From Candidatus Hydrogenedens sp. (GTDB lineage: Bacteria > Hydrogenedentota > Hydrogenedentia > Hydrogenedentales > JAEUWI01): a DNA stretch of 64,000 bases. Shown here piece after piece: positions 24,650 to 32,558 of this stretch. The translations under genes were made by a program, and so were the position numbers. Each line of letters starts with the position of its first letter. Position 1 is the first letter of the stretch. The notes under the pieces were generated by a model. The model saw only the letters and a program-made list of their open reading frames with translations, had not been told where the DNA came from and did no database searches. Location of the stretch: assembly GCA_016125095.1 (NCBI GenBank), contig WGMK01000015.1, forward strand, positions 310,001 through 374,000, given 5' to 3'.

Positions 24650-25600
24650 ATGGACAACCGAGAATTCCAGTCTATCGCCATGTTGAGCCTCATGGCCGCC
24701 TTTGCCGATGGAAAATCGGACGAGGCCGAGCGCGCCAAGCTCAAGGAAGTATTCGCCGGCTTCGCCGAATTGGATGCGGACGCCTACCGCCGCGTACTGA
24801 TGGGCGAGGTGAGCATGAGCGAGGAAGCCGCCCGTATTACACGCCCGGAGCTGCGTACCCTCGCCTACGAAATGGCGCTGGCCGTGTGCGATGCCGACGG
24901 AGCGAGCGCTCCGGAAGAAGTGCGGTTTCTCGAGGAACTGCGTCAGGCGCTCGGGCTCGAAGCCAGCGCCGTGGCCGAAACCAACCAGCAGGCGGAGGCT
25001 ATCGCCGAAGCGCCCTTGGCCCCGCCCGCGGGCGCCGCGGTGCCTGCCGTGGCATCCGCTCCCGCCGATGTGGGCGATTCCCGCGAGGCCGAAATTGAAT
25101 CCACGATTCTCAACTACGCCATCATGAACGGTGCCCTGGAATTGCTTCCGCAGTCCATGGCGACTATGGCAATTCTACCGCTGCAAATGCGCTTGGTCTA
25201 TCTCGTCGGCAAGCAACACGGCGTCGAACTTGATAGCGGCCACGTGAAAGAGTTCCTCGCCGTCGCGGGTGTCGGCATGACTTCGCAAGTGCTGGAAAAC
25301 ATGGCGCGCAAGGTATTCGGCGGATTCGTGCGCGCCGCAGCGGGCCGCTCCGCCGGACGCCTCGCCAGCACAGCCGCCGGGCCCGCGCTCACTTTCGCCA
25401 CCACCCACGCCATCGGGCAGGCCGCTCGCCAGTATTACCGGGGCGGACGCCGCCTCGATCAGATCGACCTCAAGACTCTATTCTCCCGCCAGTTGGAAGA
25501 AGCGAAGGGACTCTACGGCAAATACAGCGGCCAGGTAGAGCAACGATCCCAATCGCTCGACATGGGTTCCGTGATGAACATGGTCCGCGGAACCCGATAA
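24650..25600 (+). CDS. TerB-like / DUF697 two-domain protein
   Basis: 316 residues. Residues ~1-110 look like the helical TerB fold (MLSLMAAFADGKSDEAERAKLKEVF and AVCDADGASAPEEVRFLEEL, two acidic helix-loop motifs as in tellurite-resistance/metal-binding TerB). An Ala/Pro linker (~120-145) leads to a DUF697 membrane-associated domain (~155-290; LPLQMRLVYLVGKQHGVELD, then ALTFATTHAIGQAARQYYRGGRRL). The fusion occurs in several phyla and its role is unknown; membrane-stress or vesicle-linked functions are speculative. AGGAG precedes the ATG, 11 bases after the antiporter stop, so the two are probably one operon. Confidence 0.82.
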   Translation: MDNREFQSIAMLSLMAAFADGKSDEAERAKLKEVFAGFAELDADAYRRVLMGEVSMSEEAARITRPELRTLAYEMALAVCDADGASAPEEVRFLEELRQALGLEASAVAETNQQAEAIAEAPLAPPAGAAVPAVASAPADVGDSREAEIESTILNYAIMNGALELLPQSMATMAILPLQMRLVYLVGKQHGVELDSGHVKEFLAVAGVGMTSQVLENMARKVFGGFVRAAAGRSAGRLASTAAGPALTFATTHAIGQAARQYYRGGRRLDQIDLKTLFSRQLEEAKGLYGKYSGQVEQRSQSLDMGSVMNMVRGTR

Positions 25601-25717
25601 GAGGCGCGCTTCATCAATCCACGTCCGGGAAGTATTTTTCCGGTCTTTCCGGGTACCTCACGATTCTTGTTGCTGAGCAGCCGAAGCATCACCGCTGATC
25701 TCCCCGATGCCCGCCCC

Positions 25718-25754
25718 TTGACGGCCGCCAAAGATTGTATTAAGGTATTAATAC
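25718..25754 (+). promoter_or_regulatory. Promoter/operator region of the GntR-ABC operon
   Basis: TTGACG at 25718-25723 is followed by two GTATTAA copies (25737-25743 and 25745-25751); the second lies in the perfect palindrome GTATTAATAC (25745-25754). This is the expected place for autoregulation by the downstream YtrA-type repressor. The -35/-10 spacing is not ideal (14 bases to the first TATTAA, 22 to the second). Confidence 0.4.
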
Positions 25755-25770
25755 TTTCGAGGCCAGCTAG

Positions 25771-26160
25771 ATGCGGATACACATCAACAGCGCGGACGCC
25801 CTGCCGATATACGCGCAGATTGTGGCGCAGGTGAAACACCTGGTCGCTTCGGGCCGGCTGGCGCCGGGCGACGAGGTGCCTCCAATCCGCGCGCTGGCGC
25901 AGGAACTGCTCATCAACCCGAACACCGTGGCGCGGGCCTATCGTGAACTCGAGGCCGCCGGGTTGTTCGAATCGCGCCAGGGCGCGGGCACGCGCGTGTC
26001 GGCCAAGGGCACCCCCCTCGCCCGCAAGGAACGCCTCCGCATCGTGAACGAGCGCATCGACGCCCTGCTGGCGGAGGCGCATCAGCTCGATATTGACGAC
26101 GACACCTTGCTGGACCTGATTTCCAAACGCCGGCGCGCGCCGCGCCCGAAGGAGGAGTGA
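25771..26160 (+). CDS. GntR-family (YtrA-type) transcriptional regulator
   Basis: 129 residues. The winged helix-turn-helix spans ~10-75: PIYAQIVAQVKHLVASGRLAPGDEVPPIRALAQELLINPNTVARAYRELEAAGLFESRQGAGTRV shows every hallmark of the family (LPPxRxLA-type turn, NPNTVxRAYxxLE recognition helix, GxGT wing). Only a ~45-residue helical tail follows, as in the YtrA subfamily, which senses no small ligand in a large domain and usually represses a linked ABC transporter. The ABC ATPase starts 1 base after its stop. The operator is likely the palindrome at 25745-25754. Confidence 0.93.
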   Translation: MRIHINSADALPIYAQIVAQVKHLVASGRLAPGDEVPPIRALAQELLINPNTVARAYRELEAAGLFESRQGAGTRVSAKGTPLARKERLRIVNERIDALLAEAHQLDIDDDTLLDLISKRRRAPRPKEE

Positions 26161-26161
26161 C

Positions 26162-27073
26162 ATGCCAGACCCCACCCCCAGCCCCTTTCCCCTGGAATGC
26201 ACCGGCCTCAGCCGCCGCTTCCGCCGCACCGAAGCCCTGCACGACATCACCCTGCGCGTGGAACCCGGCCAGGTGTTCGGCGTGGTGGGCGAGAACGGCG
26301 CGGGCAAGACGACACTCATGAACCTCGCGATGGGGCTGCTGCGGCCCACCTCGGGCAGCATCCGCATCTTCGGCATGGACCCCGTGATGGAGCCGGAAAA
26401 GACGCTCGCGCGCATCGGCTATCTGTCCGAGGACCACGACCTGCCCGGATGGATGCGGCTGCACGAGCTTATGTCGTACACCGCCGCCTTCTTCCCCGAT
26501 TGGGATCAGGACTACGCGGAATCGATGCGCGAGCAATTCGAACTCGACCCCGGAGCGAAGGTGCGGCAACTGTCGCGCGGACAGCGGGCGCTGGCCGGGC
26601 TGCTCTGCGCCATGGCCCACCGCCCGCCGCTGCTCCTGCTCGACGAGCCTTCCTCTGGGCTCGACGCCGTCGTCCGCCGCGATATCCTCGGCGCCATCAT
26701 CCGCACGGTGGCCGATGAAGGCCGCACGGTCGTCTTCTCCTCGCACCTGCTCGACGAGGTCGAGCGCGTCGCCGACCACGTCGCCCTCATCCGCCAGGGC
26801 CGCCTCGTCGAAACCGGCTCGATGGAGCACCTCAAGGCCCGCCACCACCGCGTCACCCTGCGCCTCGCCGAGGCCCAGCACCACGCGCCCGATCTGCCCG
26901 GCATGCTCTCGGCCACCGGCACCGGCCGCGAATGGACGCTCATCTGCGAAGGCAGCCGCGACGAACTGCTCGGCCACATCGCCGGCCTGCCCGCCGAAAT
27001 CATGGAACAAGGCGTGCCCACCCTCGAAGAAATCTTCGTCGCCCGCGCTGGACGCAAAGCCGCAAAGGTCTAA
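26162..27073 (+). CDS. ABC transporter ATP-binding protein
   Basis: 303 residues of the ABC-2 exporter ATPase class. Walker A is GENGAGKTTL (~44-53), the signature is LSRGQRALAGLL (~137-148; RGQ instead of the usual GGQ), Walker B is LLLLDEPSSGLDA (~157-169) and the switch His lies in VVFSSHLLDEV. The C-terminal ~80 residues form the usual extra domain after GRLVETGSMEHLKARHH. A strong AAGGAGGAG precedes the ATG. It is cotranscribed with the GntR regulator and the permease 6 bases downstream, and probably exports a lipid, peptide or drug. Confidence 0.94.
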   Translation: MPDPTPSPFPLECTGLSRRFRRTEALHDITLRVEPGQVFGVVGENGAGKTTLMNLAMGLLRPTSGSIRIFGMDPVMEPEKTLARIGYLSEDHDLPGWMRLHELMSYTAAFFPDWDQDYAESMREQFELDPGAKVRQLSRGQRALAGLLCAMAHRPPLLLLDEPSSGLDAVVRRDILGAIIRTVADEGRTVVFSSHLLDEVERVADHVALIRQGRLVETGSMEHLKARHHRVTLRLAEAQHHAPDLPGMLSATGTGREWTLICEGSRDELLGHIAGLPAEIMEQGVPTLEEIFVARAGRKAAKV

Positions 27074-27078
27074 GCCGC

Positions 27079-28674
27079 ATGACGAGGCCGATAAAAGCGA
27101 TCCTCTGGCGCGAATGGCGCGAGACGTGGGGCGCGCTGCCGGTCGTGGTCTTTTTCACGCTCGCAGGGGGACTGCTTAGCCGCCGTTTCGATGCCGTGTA
27201 CCGTGTTGACCTTGGTTTCACGCTGCTCACCGGGGCGGGCTTCGGGCTGCTGCTGGCGGCGGGCATCCTGCTTTTGTTCCACAACGACCGGCGCGATGTA
27301 TCGTTCGTGCCGCCGCGCGACTGGCTGCGGCTCCCGGTGTCCACGTGGAAACTGGCCGCAGTGCTGCTGGGGTTCCGCACGGCCTTTTTCGCGGGGTTGA
27401 TCGTCGTTGTACAACTCATCGCTGCGTTCGTTTTTCCAGCCGAGCTCGCCATGCTCACCGACAGCACGAGGCGGATGTTGGACTCGGTAGCGCCCGTTTA
27501 TTCCTACGCCGACGCCTTGATGCTGCCGCTGGCTGCGTTTCTCGTGCTACAGGCGGCCGCGTGGTGCACGGGCCGCGCGGCGGGCTATGCCGTGCTGCCT
27601 GCGGCGGGTGTCCTGCTCTACGTGTATTTCGGGAATATGATCAACACACTCGCCCTTCCTACCTGGATACCGGCCGGGGTCGGCCTGGCAGCGTCGGCGG
27701 CCGCCGTCGCTGGCTTCTATGCCCACCGGCAGGGCTGGTATTCCGCCCTGCGTCTGCCGACGATTCGCACGGGCAATAGCGCATTCCGCCGATGGAGCCC
27801 GATCGCGGCGCAGCGGCACCACGAACTTCGGCGTATCGGCAGGTGGTACGCAGTTGGCGTGGTAGCGTGCTGGGTATTGTTTTGCGGCAGCTACTTGCTC
27901 GAGAATCCCAATGCGCTGGGACCGTGCATCGATCTCCTTTTCTGGGTGGGAGAATTGCAGGCCTGCTTTTTTATGATCTCGCTCTTTCTTTGCAGCATCA
28001 TCGGATTGTATTGGGGCTACGACGCGGCCAGGGTGCTCCAAGGGCGCGGGCAAGGGTATCCGCTGACCCTGCCGATATCTGCCGGCGCTTTCATCTATGC
28101 GCGGATTACGGCCATCCTGATCTGTCTGGCCGTCCACCTGCTGTGTCTGATCTTGCTGGGCACGCTCGCCCTATCGCTCTATGCCGCGATTGGCGGCCAA
28201 ATCGAACTCCCGTCAATGTACGATCTTGCTTGGTCATTATGGCCGTCTGTGACGCTTCCTGAGAGCATGGGCGGAGCCATCGCCGTTGGGATATTCGCGG
28301 CACTATACAGCTGGGCGTTCATCCCCCTCTGGATGACTTTCACCTTCGCGAACTTCCTCGATTTCTGGTTCGTTTTCGACGTGCCGCTGCTCGGCGAAGA
28401 GCTTGCCGATTATCTTTACGGCTTCGTCTGGCTCTTGCCCTGGCCGTTCATCTGGAAAGCGCTCTACCGCAGTCCCCGCGTTGGTTGGATGCCCGTTGTG
28501 TGTGGGGTGCCGGTGTTCCTGGCGACGCTATGGGCCATACTCCGCTACCAGGACGCCCAAGGAGGTCTGCCCGTGATGCCCTCTGAATGGCTTTTTACGG
28601 TGGCCATCGCCCTACTCCCGGTCACGGCCTACTTCAGTTGGCTCGCGATATACACCCGCATGCGCGGGCGGTGA
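27079..28674 (+). CDS. ABC-2 type permease partner
   Basis: 531 residues with about 12 predicted membrane helices in two halves (~20-250 and ~295-530), so one chain may supply the whole channel. ATG 27079 is 6 bases after the ATPase stop; the frame is open 49 codons further upstream but that part overlaps the ATPase gene and is arginine-rich noise. The start LWREWRETWGALPVVVFFTLAGGLLSRRF (key motif WREWRE) is typical of ABC-2 permeases. Its transported substrate is not evident. It is the last gene of the GntR operon; a 188-bp inverted-repeat element begins 25 bases after its stop. Confidence 0.85.
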   Translation: MTRPIKAILWREWRETWGALPVVVFFTLAGGLLSRRFDAVYRVDLGFTLLTGAGFGLLLAAGILLLFHNDRRDVSFVPPRDWLRLPVSTWKLAAVLLGFRTAFFAGLIVVVQLIAAFVFPAELAMLTDSTRRMLDSVAPVYSYADALMLPLAAFLVLQAAAWCTGRAAGYAVLPAAGVLLYVYFGNMINTLALPTWIPAGVGLAASAAAVAGFYAHRQGWYSALRLPTIRTGNSAFRRWSPIAAQRHHELRRIGRWYAVGVVACWVLFCGSYLLENPNALGPCIDLLFWVGELQACFFMISLFLCSIIGLYWGYDAARVLQGRGQGYPLTLPISAGAFIYARITAILICLAVHLLCLILLGTLALSLYAAIGGQIELPSMYDLAWSLWPSVTLPESMGGAIAVGIFAALYSWAFIPLWMTFTFANFLDFWFVFDVPLLGEELADYLYGFVWLLPWPFIWKALYRSPRVGWMPVVCGVPVFLATLWAILRYQDAQGGLPVMPSEWLFTVAIALLPVTAYFSWLAIYTRMRGR

Positions 28675-28698
28675 TCGGACGCAGCGGCTATCGCCGCG

Positions 28699-28886
28699 TC
28701 AAGATGGGTCCCCGCGTGCGCGAGGATGACGATTTGGGGGGCGAGGCGTGGCACGGGTTCTCGATAGCGGTTCAACGGTATATTTTGGCACCCGCGCCAA
28801 GAAGCGTTTTGGCCGCCACCTGCGGGCATCATCGCACTACGCCGCCCCAACAATGTCGTCCCCGCGAACGCGGGGACCCATCTAAA
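28699..28886. repeat. MITE/REPIN-like element, copy A
   Basis: 188 bp. The left end (28699-28730) and right end (28855-28886) are imperfect inverted copies of the 32-bp terminus seen in copy C. It starts with TCAAGATGGGTCCCCGCG and ends with CGCGGGGACCCATCTAAA. The interior shares GGCACGGGTT and GCGCCAAGAAGCG with the other copies. It sits between the convergent ABC permease and mgtE genes and is in the same orientation as copy C. Each end can also fold by itself (CCGCG-N-CGCG), as REP units do. Confidence 0.8.
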
Positions 28887-28900
28887 TACCCTGCCACCGC

Positions 28901-30292
28901 CTATTCGCCGCCCACGAGGTAGGGCAGCAGCGCGGTGGCGAAACTGAGGACGAAGAAGAAGCCGCACATGTCGGTTACGGTGGTTAGGATGGGTCCGGAG
29001 GCGAGGGCGGGGTCTTGCTCGAAGCGCTTGAGGAGCAGCGGTATCGTGCCGCCGAGCAGCACCGCGACGAGGGTATTGAGGCAGAGCGCGCCGCCGACGA
29101 CGAGGCCAAGGGCGGGGCCGCCTTGCCAGAGCCCGAAGGGCGCCAGCCACGCCACGCAGGCGATGAGCACGCCGAGCGCCACGCCGTTGATCATGCCGAC
29201 CATGCCTTCTTTCAGCCACACGTAGAAGAACTCGGTCGGCCGGATGAGACCGAGGGTGAGTTCGCGCATGCTGACGGCAACCGCCTGGTTGCCCGAGCAG
29301 CCGCTCATGTCGGAGATGACCGGCAGGAAAATGGCCAGCGCGATGACCTGCTCGAGCGTGCCGGTGTAGATGCCGATGATGCTGGCCGCGATGAAGTTGA
29401 GGCCGATGTTGATACTAAGCCAGGCGAGGCGGCGCTTGGCGCGCGTCATCACCGGCATGGTGCGCAGTTCCTCGCCGCCGATAATGCCCTGCGCCTTCAG
29501 AAAGTCGCTCTGGTGGCGATCGCCCACGGCCTCCATCACGTCCCCGCGCCGCACGATGCCCAGCAGCTTGCTGTCCTCGTCGGTCACGGGCACGCCGAGA
29601 AAGCCGTAATCGGAAAAGAAGTCGACCAACTGGTCCAGGGAATCGTGGTCGAGCACGGCAATCGGATTCTTGATCATGATGCTGGAGACGATTTCTTTGC
29701 CGGGCGTGAGCAGCATGTCGCGCAGCGGCAGCACGCCCCTCAGGCGCTCGTCCTTGTCCACCACGTATACGTATTGCACGCTGTAGTGCGCGTAATCCTC
29801 CGAATGGTCGCGCATGTCACTCACCACTTGGCGCACGGTGTAGTCCTCGGGATAGGCGAGGTACTCCGTAATCATGATGCCGCCGGCCTCGTCCTCCTCG
29901 TATTGGCGCAGCAGGCGGGCGTCCTCCGCCTCCTCGGGGTCCATGTGCGAGAGCAGCTCATCCACAGTGTCCTCGGGCAACAGGCTCAACACGTCGGCGG
30001 TGCCGGCGCTCTCCATCGCGTCCAGGATAGAGGCAGCCTGTTTCGGGTCGAGCATCGCCAGCAGCTCGGCGGCTTCCGAGTCGGTGATCTCCTCCACAAT
30101 CTCCGCGGCGTCTTCCGGGTCGAGCGTGGTGATGACCTTCGCCTGCGTCTCGGTATCGAGGCGCGACAACGCGCGGGCCGTGTCGCGCAGGCCCATCGCG
30201 TCGGTTTCTTCCTTCAGGCGCGCGGCGTCGCCGGATTCGGCGAGTTCTTCCAGCAGCGTCCAGGGGGCGGATTCACTGGCGGTCGTGGGCAT
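28901..30292 (-). CDS. mgtE: Magnesium transporter MgtE
   Basis: 463 residues with the standard MgtE order: an N-terminal helical superhelix (~10-130; DPEDAAEIVEEI, LDPKQAASILDAM, LLPEDTVDELLSHMDPEEAEDARLL), two CBS domains (~140-265) and five membrane helices (~285-460). The pore/gate signature PVISDMSGCSGNQAVAVSMRE and the later GPILTTVTDMCGFFFVL carry the Mg2+-coordinating acidic residues. Imports Mg2+ down the membrane potential, gated by Mg2+ bound to the cytoplasmic domain. It lies 42 bases downstream of the radical SAM gene on the same strand, so it may be the last gene of that operon, although its function is unrelated. Confidence 0.95.
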   Translation of the reverse strand: MPTTASESAPWTLLEELAESGDAARLKEETDAMGLRDTARALSRLDTETQAKVITTLDPEDAAEIVEEITDSEAAELLAMLDPKQAASILDAMESAGTADVLSLLPEDTVDELLSHMDPEEAEDARLLRQYEEDEAGGIMITEYLAYPEDYTVRQVVSDMRDHSEDYAHYSVQYVYVVDKDERLRGVLPLRDMLLTPGKEIVSSIMIKNPIAVLDHDSLDQLVDFFSDYGFLGVPVTDEDSKLLGIVRRGDVMEAVGDRHQSDFLKAQGIIGGEELRTMPVMTRAKRRLAWLSINIGLNFIAASIIGIYTGTLEQVIALAIFLPVISDMSGCSGNQAVAVSMRELTLGLIRPTEFFYVWLKEGMVGMINGVALGVLIACVAWLAPFGLWQGGPALGLVVGGALCLNTLVAVLLGGTIPLLLKRFEQDPALASGPILTTVTDMCGFFFVLSFATALLPYLVGGE

Positions 30293-30334
30293 AGGGGCTC
30301 CTTGGCGCGAAACGCGGCGGAATCGCGGGGGTCG

Positions 30335-31354
30335 TCAGGTTTGAATGCGGGCGGCGTTCAGAATCGCGCTGGGCGACAGGGAGAACACCAGATCGAGTTC
30401 GAGAATCGGGCCGCACCACGGCTGTTCGGTCGAATCGAGCGGCTGCATGGCGGCGAAGTGCTCCCACGGCGGGGCGTCATCCTCACGCGCCTGCTCAAGC
30501 AATCCGCCCGAAGTGATGTGCGAAGCAATCAGCTTGCCGTCGGGCTCCACCGTGCAGGTTATCCAGCCGGCCGTCGACCGGATGGGCGTGGGGTCGGGCC
30601 AGCGGCGCAGTATTTTCAGGCCCGCGGGCGAATTGGCGATGCGGGCGCCGGCGCGCTTGCGGGCAATCAGCTTGTCGATAACCGCGCGGTACTCGTCGGT
30701 ATCGGGCGCCAGGTCGTTCGGCTTGTCGGACGAATCCAGCCACTTGGTGGCCGGCTGAAACATGATGTTCACGCCGAGTTCTTCGGCCAGTTCGAGCAAT
30801 TCATCCACGGTGTGCAGGTTTTCTCGGGAGAGCACGCAAGTGCAGGCCACGGGAATGCCCTCGGCCTGCGCGGCGCGGATGCCCGTGGTGGCGTCGGCCC
30901 AGGCCTTCTCGCCGCGCACGCGGTTGTGCGCCTCGGGGCCGCCATCCAGGCTGATGGTGATCCGGTCTACGCGGCGGATCACGTCCATCCGGCGCGGCAC
31001 GAGCGTACCATTCGTGCTGATGAACACCACAATGCCCTTGCTCTTGGCATGGTCGATGATGGTGCCGATGTCGTTACGCAGCAGCGGCTCGCCGCCGCTG
31101 AAAGTGACCCAGCGCATCCCGAGCCGGTGGAAGGCGTCGATGCCGTCCAGAATCTCCTGCGTCTTGAGTTCCGGCACCTTGAGCGTGGGCGAGGCGCAAT
31201 AGTGACAGCGCAAGTTGCACTTGAACGTGAGGTTCCAGCTCATAAAGCGCGGCACCTTGTTGCGCAGCACGCGCGATTGCAGCCATGCCGTGCCCAGGTA
31301 CCACGCCATGACCGGCGCGGAGTAGCCGCGTTGTATGCCGTTCGATGCGCCCAT
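30335..31354 (-). CDS. Radical SAM protein (MoaA/PqqE-like)
   Basis: 339 residues. The [4Fe-4S] loop CNLRCHYC (Cys-x3-Cys-x2-Cys) lies near residues 46-53, followed by the SAM-binding TFSGGEPLLR and STNGT and ISLDGG strands of the radical SAM barrel. The C-terminal ~100 residues lack a clear SPASM cysteine set; only two cysteines (ITCTVEPDG, QPWCGP) remain. It therefore uses a radical SAM core for an unassigned modification. The N-terminus (MAWYLGTAWLQSRVLRNKVPRFMSW) may touch the membrane, a feature shared with hopanoid- and lipid-modifying relatives. It is the fourth gene of the 34988-30335 operon, after the aminotransferase. Confidence 0.88.
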   Translation of the reverse strand: MGASNGIQRGYSAPVMAWYLGTAWLQSRVLRNKVPRFMSWNLTFKCNLRCHYCASPTLKVPELKTQEILDGIDAFHRLGMRWVTFSGGEPLLRNDIGTIIDHAKSKGIVVFISTNGTLVPRRMDVIRRVDRITISLDGGPEAHNRVRGEKAWADATTGIRAAQAEGIPVACTCVLSRENLHTVDELLELAEELGVNIMFQPATKWLDSSDKPNDLAPDTDEYRAVIDKLIARKRAGARIANSPAGLKILRRWPDPTPIRSTAGWITCTVEPDGKLIASHITSGGLLEQAREDDAPPWEHFAAMQPLDSTEQPWCGPILELDLVFSLSPSAILNAARIQT

Positions 31355-31361
31355 GCCGCTC

Positions 31362-32558
31362 CTATATCAATCGCTTCAGTTTCTCCGCCGCGCGCCGCGC
31401 GTCGGACTCGGTCATCCCATCATACAACGGAAGCACGAGGTTATGCAGGAACAGCCGCGCGGCCTGTGGCGCGCCGCCCTGGTGCAGCATGGCCGCGCAG
31501 TCGTCCATGATCTCCTCCTCCACCGCCGCATCCACGCCGCTCCACAGCAGCCGCGCGCGCACGTTCTTGGCCGGACGCGGCAGGGTGGCAGTCAGGAAAT
31601 ACCACGTGCTCAAGTCGCCCTCGGCCACCTGCTGCACGGGCATGTCTGGCCCGAGCAGACTGCGGTACAAATCAGCCAACCGGTTGCGGGCCTCGAGCCG
31701 ATGCGGCAGCGTGTCCAGTTTTTCCAAGCCGAGATGCGCCTGGATGCGGCTGAAGGCCGCCGCACCCGAGGGCACGCTCTGGCGGCTGCGGTACAGCGCG
31801 TTCACTGGTCCCCGGATGCCCGGCGTCGAGAGCGCGGCGAGAATCGGAAAGGCGAGCCCCGAGCGGAACAGCGACTGCTCGCGCTGCACGGTTTTCGCCT
31901 TGGTCACAAACGTGCCGAGGTCCTCGGTCTGCGCGGCGTTGTAGGCGCGCACCTTGTCGATCAGCGCCTCATCGGCGCTGACCACCATGCCGCCGCCGTA
32001 GGTGTTAACCGGCTTGGTGGGCTCAAAGCTGTAGAAGCCGGCATAGCCCAGCGTGCCCAGGGCGCGGCCCTGGTGGGTAGCGCCGAGCGCGTGGGCGCAG
32101 TCCTCCACCACGGCGATGCCGCGCTCTTCGGCCAGCGCGAGGATATCGGTCATCGGAGCGGGCGCGCCGAAGGCATGCAGCACGAGCAGCGCCTTGGTGC
32201 GCGACGACAGCGCATGTTCGATGGATTGCCGCGTCACGTTCATGGTCCGCGCGTGGACATCGGCCGTGACGGGCACCGCGCCGAGATCCTGAATCAGCGG
32301 AATGAGCGCGTCGAGCGTGTAGGCAGGCACCACCACCTCGTCGCCAGCGCCCACGCCGAGGTGCTCGAAAATCATCCGCATACCGCGGCGGCCGGAGCTG
32401 ATGGCGGCGGCGTGCGGTGCACCAACGTAGTCCGCCACGGCGCGCTCGAAATGCGATACCACATCGTGGCCGAGCTTGAGCCGGCCCGCGGCATACGCGT
32501 CGATGTCGCTCCATTCGTTGGCCGTGGTGTCGGCCCATCGCCGGGGAATCACAATCAC
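31362..32558 (-). CDS. DegT/DnrJ/EryC1/StrS-family aminotransferase
   Basis: 398 residues of the PLP-dependent nucleotide-sugar aminotransferase family. The cofactor region shows the AISSGRRGMR phosphate loop, VVVPAYTLDALIPLI, VVEDCAHALGA (Asp to the pyridine N) and the Schiff-base Lys in FYSFEPTKPVNTYGGGMVV near residue 190. It normally transfers an amino group to a keto sugar bound to nucleotide diphosphate, for LPS or glycan building. It starts with GTG, overlapping the stop of the glycosyltransferase gene by four bases, and stops 7 bases before the radical SAM gene, so these three are translationally linked. Confidence 0.92.
   Translation of the reverse strand: MIVIPRRWADTTANEWSDIDAYAAGRLKLGHDVVSHFERAVADYVGAPHAAAISSGRRGMRMIFEHLGVGAGDEVVVPAYTLDALIPLIQDLGAVPVTADVHARTMNVTRQSIEHALSSRTKALLVLHAFGAPAPMTDILALAEERGIAVVEDCAHALGATHQGRALGTLGYAGFYSFEPTKPVNTYGGGMVVSADEALIDKVRAYNAAQTEDLGTFVTKAKTVQREQSLFRSGLAFPILAALSTPGIRGPVNALYRSRQSVPSGAAAFSRIQAHLGLEKLDTLPHRLEARNRLADLYRSLLGPDMPVQQVAEGDLSTWYFLTATLPRPAKNVRARLLWSGVDAAVEEEIMDDCAAMLHQGGAPQAARLFLHNLVLPLYDGMTESDARRAAEKLKRLI

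Noticed and set aside
29015..31510. 831-codon open frame on the plus strand
   Set aside because: It is antisense to mgtE and a radical SAM gene, both with clear domains. Long antisense frames are expected in GC-rich DNA.
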